64,000 bases of DNA from Rhodoferax koreense (GTDB taxonomy: Bacteria > Pseudomonadota > Gammaproteobacteria > Burkholderiales > Burkholderiaceae_C). This document shows positions 43,796-53,232 of the stretch, piece after piece (the stretch's first letter is position 1; each line of letters starts with the position of its first letter). The stretch lies in contig NZ_CP019236.1 in the NCBI RefSeq assembly GCF_001955695.1, positions 4,898,001 through 4,962,000 of the forward strand. Reading direction: 5' to 3'. The notes beneath the pieces were generated by a model. That model did not search any database and was not told where the DNA came from. It was given only the letters and a program-made list of their open reading frames with translations. A program made the translations under genes and the position numbers.

Positions 43796-44224
43796 ATGAA
43801 CACCGCCACCCATTCCCCTTCCTCCTCCCGATGGCGCCCTGCCCTGGCCGCGGCTTGGCTCTGCGCATGGGCGTGGCTGGCCCTGGCGGGCGGGCCGGTC
43901 CAGGCCCAGGAAATCCGCAACTTCCCGCCGGCGGCGATGCGCGGCCGCCTGCTCGTGACCACACCACCGCAGGTGCAGCTCGACGGCAAGGCCGACGTGC
44001 TCGCGCCCGGCGCCCGCATCCGCAACACGCAGAACATGTTGGTGACCTCTGCGGCACTGGTGGGGCAGGAGGTGCGCGTGAACTACACCCGCGAGACCAC
44101 CACCGGCATGCTGCAGGAAGTGTGGGTCCTGACCGATGCCGAAGCCGCGCTGCGCCGACCCGGCAGCGAACGGCCCTGGTACAACTTCTTCTTCGGCGAC
44201 ACGGAAGAAGTCACGCCGAAGTAG
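43796..44224 (+). CDS. Small exported protein of unknown function upstream of miaB
   Basis: 142 residues from ATG 43796; an in-frame ATG at 43757 would add 13 residues before the signal. The N-terminus is a signal peptide (RWRPALAAAWLCAWAWLALA, cleaved near VQAQ). The mature part, EIRNFPPAAMRGRLLVTTPP, QVQLDGKADVLAPGARIRNT, forms probable beta strands and ends with a PWYNFFFGDTEEV tail. No enzymatic motif is seen. The gene is followed by miaB after 105 bp. I do not recognise a named family; it is probably periplasmic. Confidence 0.7.
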   Translation: MNTATHSPSSSRWRPALAAAWLCAWAWLALAGGPVQAQEIRNFPPAAMRGRLLVTTPPQVQLDGKADVLAPGARIRNTQNMLVTSAALVGQEVRVNYTRETTTGMLQEVWVLTDAEAALRRPGSERPWYNFFFGDTEEVTPK

Positions 44225-44329
44225 GCCGCCCGGCCCCAGCCTGTGCGGGCTCGAAACGCATGGACCGACTCCCCAGCATGGCGCCAGGCGCCGGCGGCGA
44301 GCCCCCCTACCGCCCAACCAAGCATCCCC

Positions 44330-45694
44330 ATGAGCAAAAAAGTCTTCATCAAAACCTTCGGCTGCCAGATGAACGAGTACGACTCGGACAAGATGGTCGA
44401 TGTCCTGCATGCCGCCGAAGGCTACGAGGCCACGCAGAACGTGGACGAGGCCGACCTCATCCTGTTCAACACCTGCTCGGTGCGCGAGAAGGCGCAGGAG
44501 AAGGTGTTCTCCGACCTGGGCCGCATCAAGCACCTGAAGAAAAAGGGCGTGCAGATCGGCGTGGGCGGCTGCGTGGCAAGCCAGGAGGGCGCGGCCATCA
44601 TCCAGCGTGCGCCCTACGTGGACGTGGTGTTCGGCCCGCAGACGCTGCACCGCCTGCCCGACATGCTGAAGACCCGCGCGCGGCTCGACCGGCCGCAGGT
44701 CGACATCAGTTTCCCCGAGATCGAGAAGTTCGACCACCTGCCGCCGGCGCGGGTCGAAGGCGCTTCGGCCTTCGTGAGCATCATGGAAGGCTGCTCCAAA
44801 TACTGCAGTTATTGCGTCGTACCGTACACGCGCGGCGAAGAAGTGTCGCGGCCGTTCGACGACGTGCTGGTCGAGGTGGCGGGCCTGGCCGACCAGGGCG
44901 TCAAGGAAGTCACGCTGCTCGGCCAGAACGTGAACGCGTACCGTGGCGCCATGGGAGATACGGCCGAGATCGCCGACTTCGCGATGCTCATCGAATACGT
45001 GGCCGAGATCCCGGGCATCGAGCGCATCCGCTACACCACCAGCCATCCCAACGAATTCACGCAGCGGCTGATCGACGTGTATGCGACGCAGCCCAAGCTC
45101 GTGAGCCACCTGCACCTGCCGGTGCAGCACGGTTCCGACCGGATCCTGATGGCCATGAAGCGCGGCTACACGGCCATGGAATACAAGAGCACGGTGAGGA
45201 AGCTGCGCGCCATCCGGCCCGACATGGCGATGAGCAGCGACTTCATTGTCGGCTTCCCCGGCGAAACACAGGATGACTTCGACAAGATGATGAAGCTGAT
45301 CCATGACGTGGGCTTCGACAACAGCTTCAGCTTCATCTTCAGCCCGCGCCCCGGCACGCCGGCGGCGAACCTGCATGACGACACGCCGCACGAAGTCAAG
45401 CTCGCACGGCTGCAGCACCTGCAGGGCGTGATCGACGCCAACGTGCGCGCGATCGCCTCGCAGCGGCTGGGCACGGTGCAGCGCATCCTGGTCGAAGGCC
45501 CGAGCAAACGCGCCGGCCAGGACCACGCGGACGGTGGCCTGGAACTGATGGGCCGCACGGAATGCAACCGCGTGGTCAACTTCCCCGGTCAGCCGCGGCT
45601 CATCGGCCAGATGATCGACGTGACGATCACCGAAGCCAAGTCGTATTCGCTGCGCGGCGAAGTGGTGACGGCCGGCGCTGCGGTCTCGGCGTGA
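44330..45694 (+). CDS. miaB: tRNA-2-methylthio-N6-dimethylallyladenosine synthase
   Basis: 454 residues from ATG 44330. MiaB adds a methylthio group to isopentenyl-A37 of tRNAs that read UNN codons. The N-terminal UPF0004 domain has the three cysteines binding the auxiliary cluster (C12 in [12 protein letters not shown]49 in [14 protein letters not shown]81 in GGCVASQEG). The radical-SAM motif is [10 protein letters not shown] (C155, C159, C162) followed by [11 protein letters not shown]-terminal TRAM domain ends the protein (EGPSKR...[11 protein letters not shown]). All catalytic cysteines are intact. It is probably a single cistron, followed by a repeat cluster. Confidence 0.96.
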   Translation: MSKKVFIKTFGCQMNEYDSDKMVDVLHAAEGYEATQNVDEADLILFNTCSVREKAQEKVFSDLGRIKHLKKKGVQIGVGGCVASQEGAAIIQRAPYVDVVFGPQTLHRLPDMLKTRARLDRPQVDISFPEIEKFDHLPPARVEGASAFVSIMEGCSKYCSYCVVPYTRGEEVSRPFDDVLVEVAGLADQGVKEVTLLGQNVNAYRGAMGDTAEIADFAMLIEYVAEIPGIERIRYTTSHPNEFTQRLIDVYATQPKLVSHLHLPVQHGSDRILMAMKRGYTAMEYKSTVRKLRAIRPDMAMSSDFIVGFPGETQDDFDKMMKLIHDVGFDNSFSFIFSPRPGTPAANLHDDTPHEVKLARLQHLQGVIDANVRAIASQRLGTVQRILVEGPSKRAGQDHADGGLELMGRTECNRVVNFPGQPRLIGQMIDVTITEAKSYSLRGEVVTAGAAVSA

Positions 45695-45716
45695 ACGGCG
45701 GCCTGCCCACCTCCGA

Positions 45717-45779
45717 TCGGGCCGAGCCGAATACCGCTCGGACCGAGCCGAATACCATTCGGGCTGAGTCGAATACCGT
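45717..45779 (+). repeat. Three tandem 21-bp repeats
   Basis: Three near-identical 21-bp units, TCGGgCcGAGcCGAATACCgc and variants, at 45717-45737, 45738-45758 and 45759-45779. A fourth unit begins the same way (TCGGGCTGAG) but continues into the dispersed repeat at 45780. They look like local expansion from the dispersed element. They lie in the miaB-glrK gap; no gene is seen in 45695-45926. Confidence 0.8.
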
Positions 45780-45884
45780 TCGGGCTGAGCCTGTCGAAGC
45801 CCCGGGCTCCATCACCAAGCCCTTCGACAAGCTCAGGGCGAACGGAATTTCACCCCTCTCCGTTCGGGCTGAGCCTGTCGAAGC
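45776..45884. repeat. Dispersed GGGCTGAGCCTGTCGAAG repeat cluster
   Basis: Two identical 25-bp direct copies (45776-45800 and 45860-45884) containing CGGGCTGAGCCTGTCGAAGC flank an inverted variant (45819-45845, containing TTCGACAAGCTCAGGGCGAA). The direct and inverted copies can pair, giving strong hairpins. This family is scattered in intergenic DNA of many Comamonadaceae and other proteobacteria, as I recall. Here it may also act as a terminator for miaB. Confidence 0.85.
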
Positions 45885-45926
45885 AGTTTTCGCCGCCTCC
45901 AGGCCTGTCCACTACCGGGAGACACC

Positions 45927-47339
45927 ATGAAGCGGCGCCGCGGCTCCTTCCAGCAGTTGCTGCTGGTCGGCTTCCTGCTGATCGCCGCGCTGCTCGGCGG
46001 CATCGCGCTGCGGGCGGTGTTCACCTTCGACCACCTGATGGCGCAGAGCGCGGGTTTCCAGGCGCGCGCGTTACAGCTCACCGCCGCCGTGCAGTCGCTG
46101 GCCGAACGCAGCGCCAACATGGAACGCGCCTCGCGCCAGTCGCTGATCCTGAACGACGCGCCGCTGCGCCAGCGCTTCGAGGAATCGAGCCGCGAGGCAC
46201 GCGCCATCCTCGACGGCCTGCTGCCGGCCGACCTGCCCACACCCGTGGCCGACCGCTGGCGCGCGCAATACAAGGTGCTGCGCGGCCTGATGGACGGCCC
46301 GCCGGAGACCGTGCTCGAGCGTGAACGCACGCTGGCCGCCGAATTCCGCGAACTGGAAGCCATCAACTCCACCGTGGCTCAGCAGGTTCAGCAGGCCATC
46401 GCCAAACGCAACCTGGAACTCACCGCCCAGCTCGAGACCAGCCGCAACAACCTCACGCGCCAAGTGATCGGCACCATCGCGCTGGCCGTGGCACTGGCCA
46501 TCGCCTTCGGCATCTGGCTGGCCCGGCCGTTCAAGCGCCTGGAAAAGGCGATCGTGGGCCTGGGCGAAAACCGGCTCGAGGACGTGATCGACATCCAGGG
46601 TCCGAGCGACGTGCACCGTGTGGGCCAGCAACTCGAATGGCTGCGCCTGCGGCTCACCGAGCTCGACGCGGACAAGGCACGCTTCCTGCGCCACATCTCG
46701 CACGAACTCAAGACACCGCTGGCCGCGCTGCGCGAGGGCGTGTCGCTGCTGGAAGACGGCGTGACGGGCGAGCTCAACAGCAATCAGATGGAGGTCGCGC
46801 GCATCCTGCACCAGAACACGATCTCGCTGCAGAACCAGATCGAGGCGCTGCTGCGCTTCAATGCCGCAGCCTTCGAGGCGCGCCAGTTGCGCCGCGAAAA
46901 GACCGACCTGCTGCAGTTGCTCGAGGAACAGGTGGACGCCCAGCAACTGCAATGGCGCGCGCACAACCTCAAGGTGCGCATCGAGGGCGAGCCGGTCACG
47001 GCGCGCGTGGATGCGGCCAAGATCGGCACGGTGGTGGCCAACCTGTTGTCCAACGCAATACGGTTTTCGCCGGAGGGCGGCAGCATCGTGCTGAAGCTCT
47101 CGGCCGAAGACGGTCTGGTGCGCATCGACATCCGTGACCACGGCCCGGGCATCGCCGGCGCCGACCGCGCGCGCGTGTTCGAACCGTTCTACCGCGGCCA
47201 GCGCCAGCCGAGCGACGCGGTGCGCGGCACCGGCATCGGCCTGTCCATCGTGCAAGAATACATCTCTGCGCATGGCGGCCAGATCAGGCTGCTGTCCGAC
47301 AACCCCGGCGCCCACTTCCAGGTTGAAATACCGGGTTGA
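45927..47339 (+). CDS. glrK: Sensor histidine kinase GlrK (QseE)-like
   Basis: 470 residues. Two membrane helices (about 9-31 and 180-200) enclose a ~150-residue helical periplasmic domain; a HAMP region follows (200-250). The phosphorylated histidine is H259 in FLRHISHELKTPLAALREG. The ATP domain shows NLLSNAIRFSPEGG, DIRDHGPGIAGADR and GTGIGLSIVQEYISAHGG. The order kinase, lipoprotein, sigma-54 response regulator is that of glrK-qseG-glrR of enterobacteria. It senses envelope stress and phosphorylates the regulator encoded two genes downstream. The lipoprotein frame follows directly. Confidence 0.87.
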   Translation: MKRRRGSFQQLLLVGFLLIAALLGGIALRAVFTFDHLMAQSAGFQARALQLTAAVQSLAERSANMERASRQSLILNDAPLRQRFEESSREARAILDGLLPADLPTPVADRWRAQYKVLRGLMDGPPETVLERERTLAAEFRELEAINSTVAQQVQQAIAKRNLELTAQLETSRNNLTRQVIGTIALAVALAIAFGIWLARPFKRLEKAIVGLGENRLEDVIDIQGPSDVHRVGQQLEWLRLRLTELDADKARFLRHISHELKTPLAALREGVSLLEDGVTGELNSNQMEVARILHQNTISLQNQIEALLRFNAAAFEARQLRREKTDLLQLLEEQVDAQQLQWRAHNLKVRIEGEPVTARVDAAKIGTVVANLLSNAIRFSPEGGSIVLKLSAEDGLVRIDIRDHGPGIAGADRARVFEPFYRGQRQPSDAVRGTGIGLSIVQEYISAHGGQIRLLSDNPGAHFQVEIPG

Positions 47340-47350
47340 CCTTCTCGTCC

Positions 47351-48103
47351 ATGTCCATCCGACCGAATCTCCTCACCGATTTCCTCGCTTGCGCGCGCCC
47401 CACTTGGCGGGCCGGTCTGCCAACGCTCGCCGCGTTGTTGCTGTGCGCCTGCGCGGCGACGCAAGACCAGCCGCAGCGCCAGACCACGCCGCTGGGCAAT
47501 CCGCCGGCCGCGCCTTTGCCGAAGCCAGCCGCTTCGGAGGCCACGGAACTGCCGCCGCCGCTCGACACGCACGCCGTGGTGGTGAGCCCGGTCAACGTCG
47601 GCACGGCGCCGGCCACCGACATTCCCCAGCGCCAAACCAATATCACCCTGCTGGCCTATGCCGACAGGCTGCGCAGCCTGTCCACACCTGATCTGATGCA
47701 GGAAATCGCGCGCCTGGGCGACCCGGCGGACGCCTCGCGGCCGCCGGCGGCGGACCTGCAACTGGCCATGGCCCTCGGCCAGACCCGCGTGCCGGCGGAC
47801 CTGGCCAGGGCCCAGACCCTGCTGCAGCGCGTGCTCAGCAATCCACAGGAAGAAATGCGCCAGTTGCAGCCGCTGGCGCGCCTGCTGTCGGCGCGTTATG
47901 CCGAGCAGAAGCGGGTCGAGGACCTGCTGGAAAAGCAGAACCAGCAACTGCGTGACAGCCAGCGCCGCATCGACCAGCTCAACGACCGGCTGGAAGCCAT
48001 GCGCGCCATCGAACGCAGCCTGACCTCGCGCACACCCGGCGCGGCGCACAACGGTGGCGGCACCGGCGGTGCCGCCAATGGCCTGCGCGTGCCGGCGCCA
48101 TGA
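47351..48103 (+). CDS. qseG: QseG-like lipoprotein
   Basis: About 250 residues from ATG 47351; a TTG at 47336, overlapping the kinase stop, is an alternative. A hydrophobic leader ends in LAALLLCACAAT, a lipoprotein signal with the acylated cysteine at LCAC. After a proline-rich linker the protein is helical (ITLLAYADRLRSLSTPDLMQ) and ends with a coiled-coil (EDLLEKQNQQLRDSQRRIDQ, LNDRLEAMRAIERSL). Between a GlrK-type kinase and a GlrR-type regulator it matches QseG, the lipoprotein that activates the kinase in enterobacteria. Assignment rests largely on this context. Confidence 0.75.
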   Translation: MSIRPNLLTDFLACARPTWRAGLPTLAALLLCACAATQDQPQRQTTPLGNPPAAPLPKPAASEATELPPPLDTHAVVVSPVNVGTAPATDIPQRQTNITLLAYADRLRSLSTPDLMQEIARLGDPADASRPPAADLQLAMALGQTRVPADLARAQTLLQRVLSNPQEEMRQLQPLARLLSARYAEQKRVEDLLEKQNQQLRDSQRRIDQLNDRLEAMRAIERSLTSRTPGAAHNGGGTGGAANGLRVPAP

Positions 48104-48110
48104 TCACACG

Positions 48111-49499
<1,389 letters not shown>

Positions 49500-49508
49500 C
49501 GACAGGCC

Positions 49509-49521
49509 TAAGTCCTTGATT
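49509..49521. promoter_or_regulatory. IHF-consensus site 1
   Basis: TAAGTCCTTGATT matches the IHF core YAANNNNTTGATW in every position. It lies between the two GlrR-type sites. A near copy occurs at 49634. Confidence 0.55.
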
Positions 49522-49552
49522 CATATGGAATGGCACCTCTCGCACCGAGGTG

Positions 49553-49572
49553 TTGTCGCCGGATAGCGACAA
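49553..49572. promoter_or_regulatory. GlrR upstream activating site 2
   Basis: TGTC-N10-GACA at 49554-49571, inside a repeat with perfect 7-bp arms TTGTCGC and GCGACAA. It is about 95 bp upstream of the -24 element, a normal distance for a sigma-54 enhancer. Confidence 0.75.
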
Positions 49573-49633
49573 AAACGGCGGGTTTCCTCCGCCTTCGGGC
49601 CAAACCGGCTGGAAAACACCCAAAATTTCACTC

Positions 49634-49646
49634 TAAGTCTTTGATT
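49634..49646. promoter_or_regulatory. IHF-consensus site 2
   Basis: TAAGTCTTTGATT matches YAANNNNTTGATW fully. It sits between the GlrR sites and the sigma-54 promoter, where IHF bending normally brings the activator to the polymerase. Confidence 0.65.
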
Positions 49647-49665
49647 TAAAAAGACATTTCCCATG

Positions 49666-49681
49666 TGGCACAGGGTTTGCA
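49666..49681 (+). promoter_or_regulatory. Sigma-54 (-24/-12) promoter of opgH
   Basis: TGGCACAGGGTTTGCA has the invariant GG and GC separated by exactly 10 bases and the full TGGCAC and TTGCA blocks. Transcription would begin near 49692, just before the opgH ATG at 49695. Confidence 0.8.
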
Positions 49682-49694
49682 CTAGTCAGTGCAT

Positions 49695-51980
49695 ATGAAG
49701 CCCTCGTCGCACTCCTCCTTCCTGCCTCCCACGGGCGCCTCGGCCCCTGTTTCCACCGTGCCTGCACGGCGGCGGCAGGCGCGCGCCACCGACCGGCGCA
49801 CGCTGGCCGATAGCGCCAACGCCGGCCCCTGGGGCCGCGGCGCGAAAACGGCGACAACGGCTTCGCCCGCCTCCATTTCCAGCATCACCGAATCCCGGCA
49901 ACCCAACAGCGAGTCCACCATGCCACAACAGCATTTCGCCCGCATCGGCCGCCAGATCCCGGCCAACCCACCCCGCGCCAACCGCGGCAAGGTGGTCAGC
50001 CTGCGCAGCACCGTGCGCGAAGAACGCCATCCCAACGCCGTCACGGCGCCTCCAGTACACCGCGGCAGCATGACGCCGCTGCCATGGCGCGGTTTCTGGA
50101 ACAGCCTGTTCACCAGCGTGCTGATGAAGGCATCGGGCCGCAAGGCGATCCGTGCCGCCGAAGGCCCGGACGCGCCCGAAGCCTGGCAGCTCGCCGCCAG
50201 CCGTCGCCGGCAGGTCTTCCTTTTGATCACCGTGCTGAGCACGGCCATGGCCACCGCCTTGTTCGCGGGCGTACAGCCCGACTACGACAACGCCTGGCTC
50301 GAATACGGCCAGATGGGCCTGTTTGCGCTGCTGTCGGCCTGGGTCGTCACCGGTTTCGTCACCGCGCTCATGGGCTTCTACGTCACGCTCAAGGGCGACA
50401 AGCACGCCTTGTCCGTCAAGGAAGTCGTGAACGAGGCGATGCCGACATCGGCCGATGCGCGCACCGCGATCATCATGCCGATCTGCAACGAAGACGTCTC
50501 CACCGTGTTCGCCGGCCTGCGCGCCACCTGCGAATCGGTCGCTTCCACCGGCCACAGCAAGGCCTTCGACGTGTTCGTGCTGTCCGACAGCTACGACCCG
50601 GCCACCATCCGCGCCGAACGCGCCGCCTGGGAAGAACTGCGCGCCGCGCTGGCATCGCACACCGACCAGGTACAGGTCGAGGTCTACTACCGCTTGCGCA
50701 CCCGCCGCAGCCACCGCAAGGCCGGCAACGTGGCCGACTTTTGCCGCCGCTGGGGCAAGGACTACCGTTACATGGTCGTGCTCGACGCCGATTCCGTGAT
50801 GAGCGGCGACTGCCTGACCTCCATGGTCAAGCTGATGGAAAAGCATCCTCAAGCCGGTGTGATCCAGACCGCCACGCAAGCCATCGGCCACGTGACCCTG
50901 CACGCCCGCGCCCAGCAATTCGCCTCGCGCATGACCGGCCGTCTGTTCACCCTGGGCATGCAGTTCTGGCAGCTCGGCGAATCGCACTACTGGGGCCACA
51001 ACGCCATCATCCGCGTCAAGCCTTTCATGGACCATTGCGCGCTGGCACCGATCAAGGGCACCGGCGGCATGTCCGGCGGCATCATGTCGCACGACTTCGT
51101 CGAGGCCGCGCTGATGCGCCGTGCCGGCTACCACGTATGGCTGGTGTCCGACCTGGTCGGCAGCTACGAACAACAACCGCCGGACCTCCTGTCCGAACTC
51201 ACGCGTGACCGCCGCTGGTGCCAGGGCAACCTGCAGAACGCCCGCCTGATGGCCGAGCCTGGCATCCACCCCGTGCACCGCGCCATGTTCGTGACCGGCA
51301 CTCTGTCCTACCTGTCGGCCCCGCTGTGGCTGGCCTTCCTGACGCTGGGCACGGCCCTGTGGCTGTCCGGTGCGCAAAGCGCCGCCACGACCCAGTTGCT
51401 CGCTGCTGGCGAGTGGAATGTGCTGCCTGCCGAATTGCTGGGCCTGTGGGCCTGGACCCTCAGCATGCTGTTCCTGCCGCGCATCCTCGGCATCACCGCA
51501 GTGCTGATGAAGGGCGAACAACGCCAATACGGCGGCACGCTCAGCCTCTTGAAGAGCTCGCTGCTGGAAAGCGCGCTGGCCCTGCTGCAGTCCCCTGTGC
51601 GCATGCTGGCCCACTCGCTGTTCGTGCTGGTCGCCATCACCGGCATCAAGCTCGACTGGAAGTCGCCTCCGCGTGAGGCCATTGCCCTGGGCTGGAAGGA
51701 CACGGCACGCAGCCTGGCCCCAATGACCGCCGTCATCGCCGCACTGGCCCTCGGTATCGCGGCCATCGACGCCCGTGCGCTGATCTGGCTGATCCCCGTC
51801 GGTTTGCCGTTGCTGCTGGCCATCCCGATGGCCGTGCTGACCAGCCAGATCGAACTCGGCACCGCCTTCCGCAACCGCCGCTTCCTGCTGATCCCCGAAG
51901 AGAGCTGGTCGCCCGCCGTACTGCGCCGCGCCTGGCTGCATGCACGGCGCCTGTCGCGCCCCGCGCTGGCTGCCGCATAA
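49695..51980 (+). CDS. opgH: Glucans biosynthesis glucosyltransferase H
   Basis: 761 residues from ATG 49695; a shorter 686-residue form from ATG 49920 (MPQQHFARIGRQ) is possible. The enzyme is an inner-membrane family 2 glucosyltransferase that makes the backbone of osmoregulated periplasmic glucans. Seen are membrane helices near RRQVFLLITVLSTAMATALF and GLFALLSAWVVTGFVTALMG, the donor-site aspartates in VFVLSDSYDP and MVVLDADSVMSGD, a catalytic acid in IMSHDFVEAALMRR, DRRWCQGNLQN, and several C-terminal helices. The predicted sigma-54 start site lies only about 3 bases before ATG 49695, so the long form would be nearly leaderless. Codons 1-75 are as G/C-ending as the rest, supporting translation. 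Confidence 0.92.
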   Translation: MKPSSHSSFLPPTGASAPVSTVPARRRQARATDRRTLADSANAGPWGRGAKTATTASPASISSITESRQPNSESTMPQQHFARIGRQIPANPPRANRGKVVSLRSTVREERHPNAVTAPPVHRGSMTPLPWRGFWNSLFTSVLMKASGRKAIRAAEGPDAPEAWQLAASRRRQVFLLITVLSTAMATALFAGVQPDYDNAWLEYGQMGLFALLSAWVVTGFVTALMGFYVTLKGDKHALSVKEVVNEAMPTSADARTAIIMPICNEDVSTVFAGLRATCESVASTGHSKAFDVFVLSDSYDPATIRAERAAWEELRAALASHTDQVQVEVYYRLRTRRSHRKAGNVADFCRRWGKDYRYMVVLDADSVMSGDCLTSMVKLMEKHPQAGVIQTATQAIGHVTLHARAQQFASRMTGRLFTLGMQFWQLGESHYWGHNAIIRVKPFMDHCALAPIKGTGGMSGGIMSHDFVEAALMRRAGYHVWLVSDLVGSYEQQPPDLLSELTRDRRWCQGNLQNARLMAEPGIHPVHRAMFVTGTLSYLSAPLWLAFLTLGTALWLSGAQSAATTQLLAAGEWNVLPAELLGLWAWTLSMLFLPRILGITAVLMKGEQRQYGGTLSLLKSSLLESALALLQSPVRMLAHSLFVLVAITGIKLDWKSPPREAIALGWKDTARSLAPMTAVIAALALGIAAIDARALIWLIPVGLPLLLAIPMAVLTSQIELGTAFRNRRFLLIPEESWSPAVLRRAWLHARRLSRPALAAA

Positions 51981-51999
51981 GGCGAGCCGCCGTCCTCCG

Positions 52000-52025
52000 A
52001 AAAGCCGGCCGTCGCCGGCTTTTTT
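52000..52025. terminator. Bidirectional rho-independent terminator
   Basis: A perfect hairpin AAAAGCCGGC (52000-52009), loop CGTC, GCCGGCTTTT followed by more T. A-run on one side and T-run on the other allow use from both strands. It sits between convergent opgH and the SCO gene. Confidence 0.9.
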
Positions 52026-52049
52026 CATGGCTGAAGCAAGTACGCCGGT

Positions 52050-52739
52050 TCAGGCTTCCTGGACGATCCGGGTCAGCGTGTCCACCAGCGGTTCGACCGC
52101 CGGCATCGTCGCCGTGCGGTAGGACATGGCAGCGCTGCGATTGATCACGAATACCTGGGCGGTATGGACGTCCGCGCTCTGCCGTGGATCTTCGCCGTCA
52201 CCGGCGAGCAACTGCGACAGCCGCGCCACATCCGCCACTTGCGGCGCCACGGCCAGCCAGCCTGGGCCGGCCTCGAACTTGCGGAGCCAGCCGGCCAGGG
52301 CGGCCGGGCTGTCACCCAGCGGGTCGATGCTGAGGGACAACAACTGCACCGGCAGCTTGCGCTGGTTCAGGGCTTGTTGCAACTGGCCGAACAGGGCGCC
52401 CTGGATCGGGCAGATGGCGCTGCAGCCGGTGAACATCAACTGGACCGCGGTGATCTTGCCGGCCAGCAACGTGCGCAGATCGGTGGCCTGCCCCAGGTGC
52501 GTGCTGACCTTGGCCGCCGGTATCGGCCGCGGCGGCTGCACCGCCCCGAAAGGAAAATGCGCCGCTCCGCCCGCGGCCGAAGCCGGCGCTGGCGTCGAGG
52601 GGCCGAGGGCGGCGGAGGACTTGGCGATCGCCGAGGTAGCGACCATCGCCGTCCAGCCGAGTGCGACGCCCATCAGACGACGCCGCGGCATGAAGGGCGC
52701 CTGGATTGAACGCGCAGAGGTTTCAGGAAGTTGTTGCAT
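52050..52739 (-). CDS. SCO1/SenC family copper chaperone
   Basis: 229 residues from ATG 52739. An N-terminal arginine-rich leader with a hydrophobic stretch (RRRLMGVALGWTAMVATSAI) looks like a Tat or Sec signal/anchor. The thioredoxin-like fold has the copper-binding CxxxC in FTGCSAICPIQG and the third ligand histidine in SADVHTAQVFVINRS. SCO proteins deliver copper to oxidase CuA sites. Here the gene follows a cytochrome c gene by 10 bp and is transcribed with a galactose-oxidase-like copper protein, so it may load copper into that protein; this is inference. Confidence 0.87.
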   Translation of the reverse strand: MQQLPETSARSIQAPFMPRRRLMGVALGWTAMVATSAIAKSSAALGPSTPAPASAAGGAAHFPFGAVQPPRPIPAAKVSTHLGQATDLRTLLAGKITAVQLMFTGCSAICPIQGALFGQLQQALNQRKLPVQLLSLSIDPLGDSPAALAGWLRKFEAGPGWLAVAPQVADVARLSQLLAGDGEDPRQSADVHTAQVFVINRSAAMSYRTATMPAVEPLVDTLTRIVQEA

Positions 52740-52749
52740 CGAGGCAGCC

Positions 52750-53232
52750 TCAATTCTGGATCGAGAGGTAAGCCCAGAGCTCTGCGCATTGCGCGTCGCT
52801 GGGTTCATAACGCGGCATCGCGCCCGAGATGACGATCCGTGCGGGATCGACGCCGGTACGCAGCAAGGTGCACAGGGCCCGGGCGTCGTAGGCGGTGGCC
52901 GGGCCGCCGCGCCGGCCTCGCGGCAGCGCCAGATTGGCGTGTCCGAGGATCGGGGCCGAACGTGTCAAGGCGCCAGACCAACCGGTGTTGCCGGCGGCGC
53001 GGGCCGTAGCCGCCTCGTCGATGGATGCGCCATGGCAATTGACGCACCGCGTGGTGCTGGCCGGCAGGGTCCGGACGTGTCCGGCCAGCCGCCCGGGCAG
53101 GCCCGCTTCGCCCAGGAACAGCGCCTGCCCGCGCTTCACCGCGGCCTCGTTGCCTGCCTGGCGCATCGCCAGCCACGCCGCCGCCAGCGCCGCGACGACG
53201 GCCAGCACCACCAGATACCGCCCTCGCCGCAT
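52750..53232 (-). CDS. Membrane-anchored or exported mono-heme cytochrome c
   Basis: 160 residues. N-terminal hydrophobic segment RRGRYLVVLAVVAALAAAWL serves as a signal or anchor. The heme motif is RCVNCHGAS and a likely distal methionine is in ISGAMPRYEPSDAQ. It resembles cytochromes that accept electrons from periplasmic dehydrogenases. Its ATG overlaps the stop of the upstream giant gene (TGATG), so the two are translationally coupled, which points to a direct electron partner. Confidence 0.87.
   Translation of the reverse strand: MRRGRYLVVLAVVAALAAAWLAMRQAGNEAAVKRGQALFLGEAGLPGRLAGHVRTLPASTTRCVNCHGASIDEAATARAAGNTGWSGALTRSAPILGHANLALPRGRRGGPATAYDARALCTLLRTGVDPARIVISGAMPRYEPSDAQCAELWAYLSIQN

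Noticed and set aside
45717..45884. CRISPR array
   Set aside because: Units are tandem without unique spacers and belong to a known dispersed-repeat type.
49820..49845. GGCCCC-T-GGGGCC hairpin as a terminator of a GlmY-like small RNA
   Set aside because: No T-run follows and the loop is one base; there is no support for a separate small RNA.
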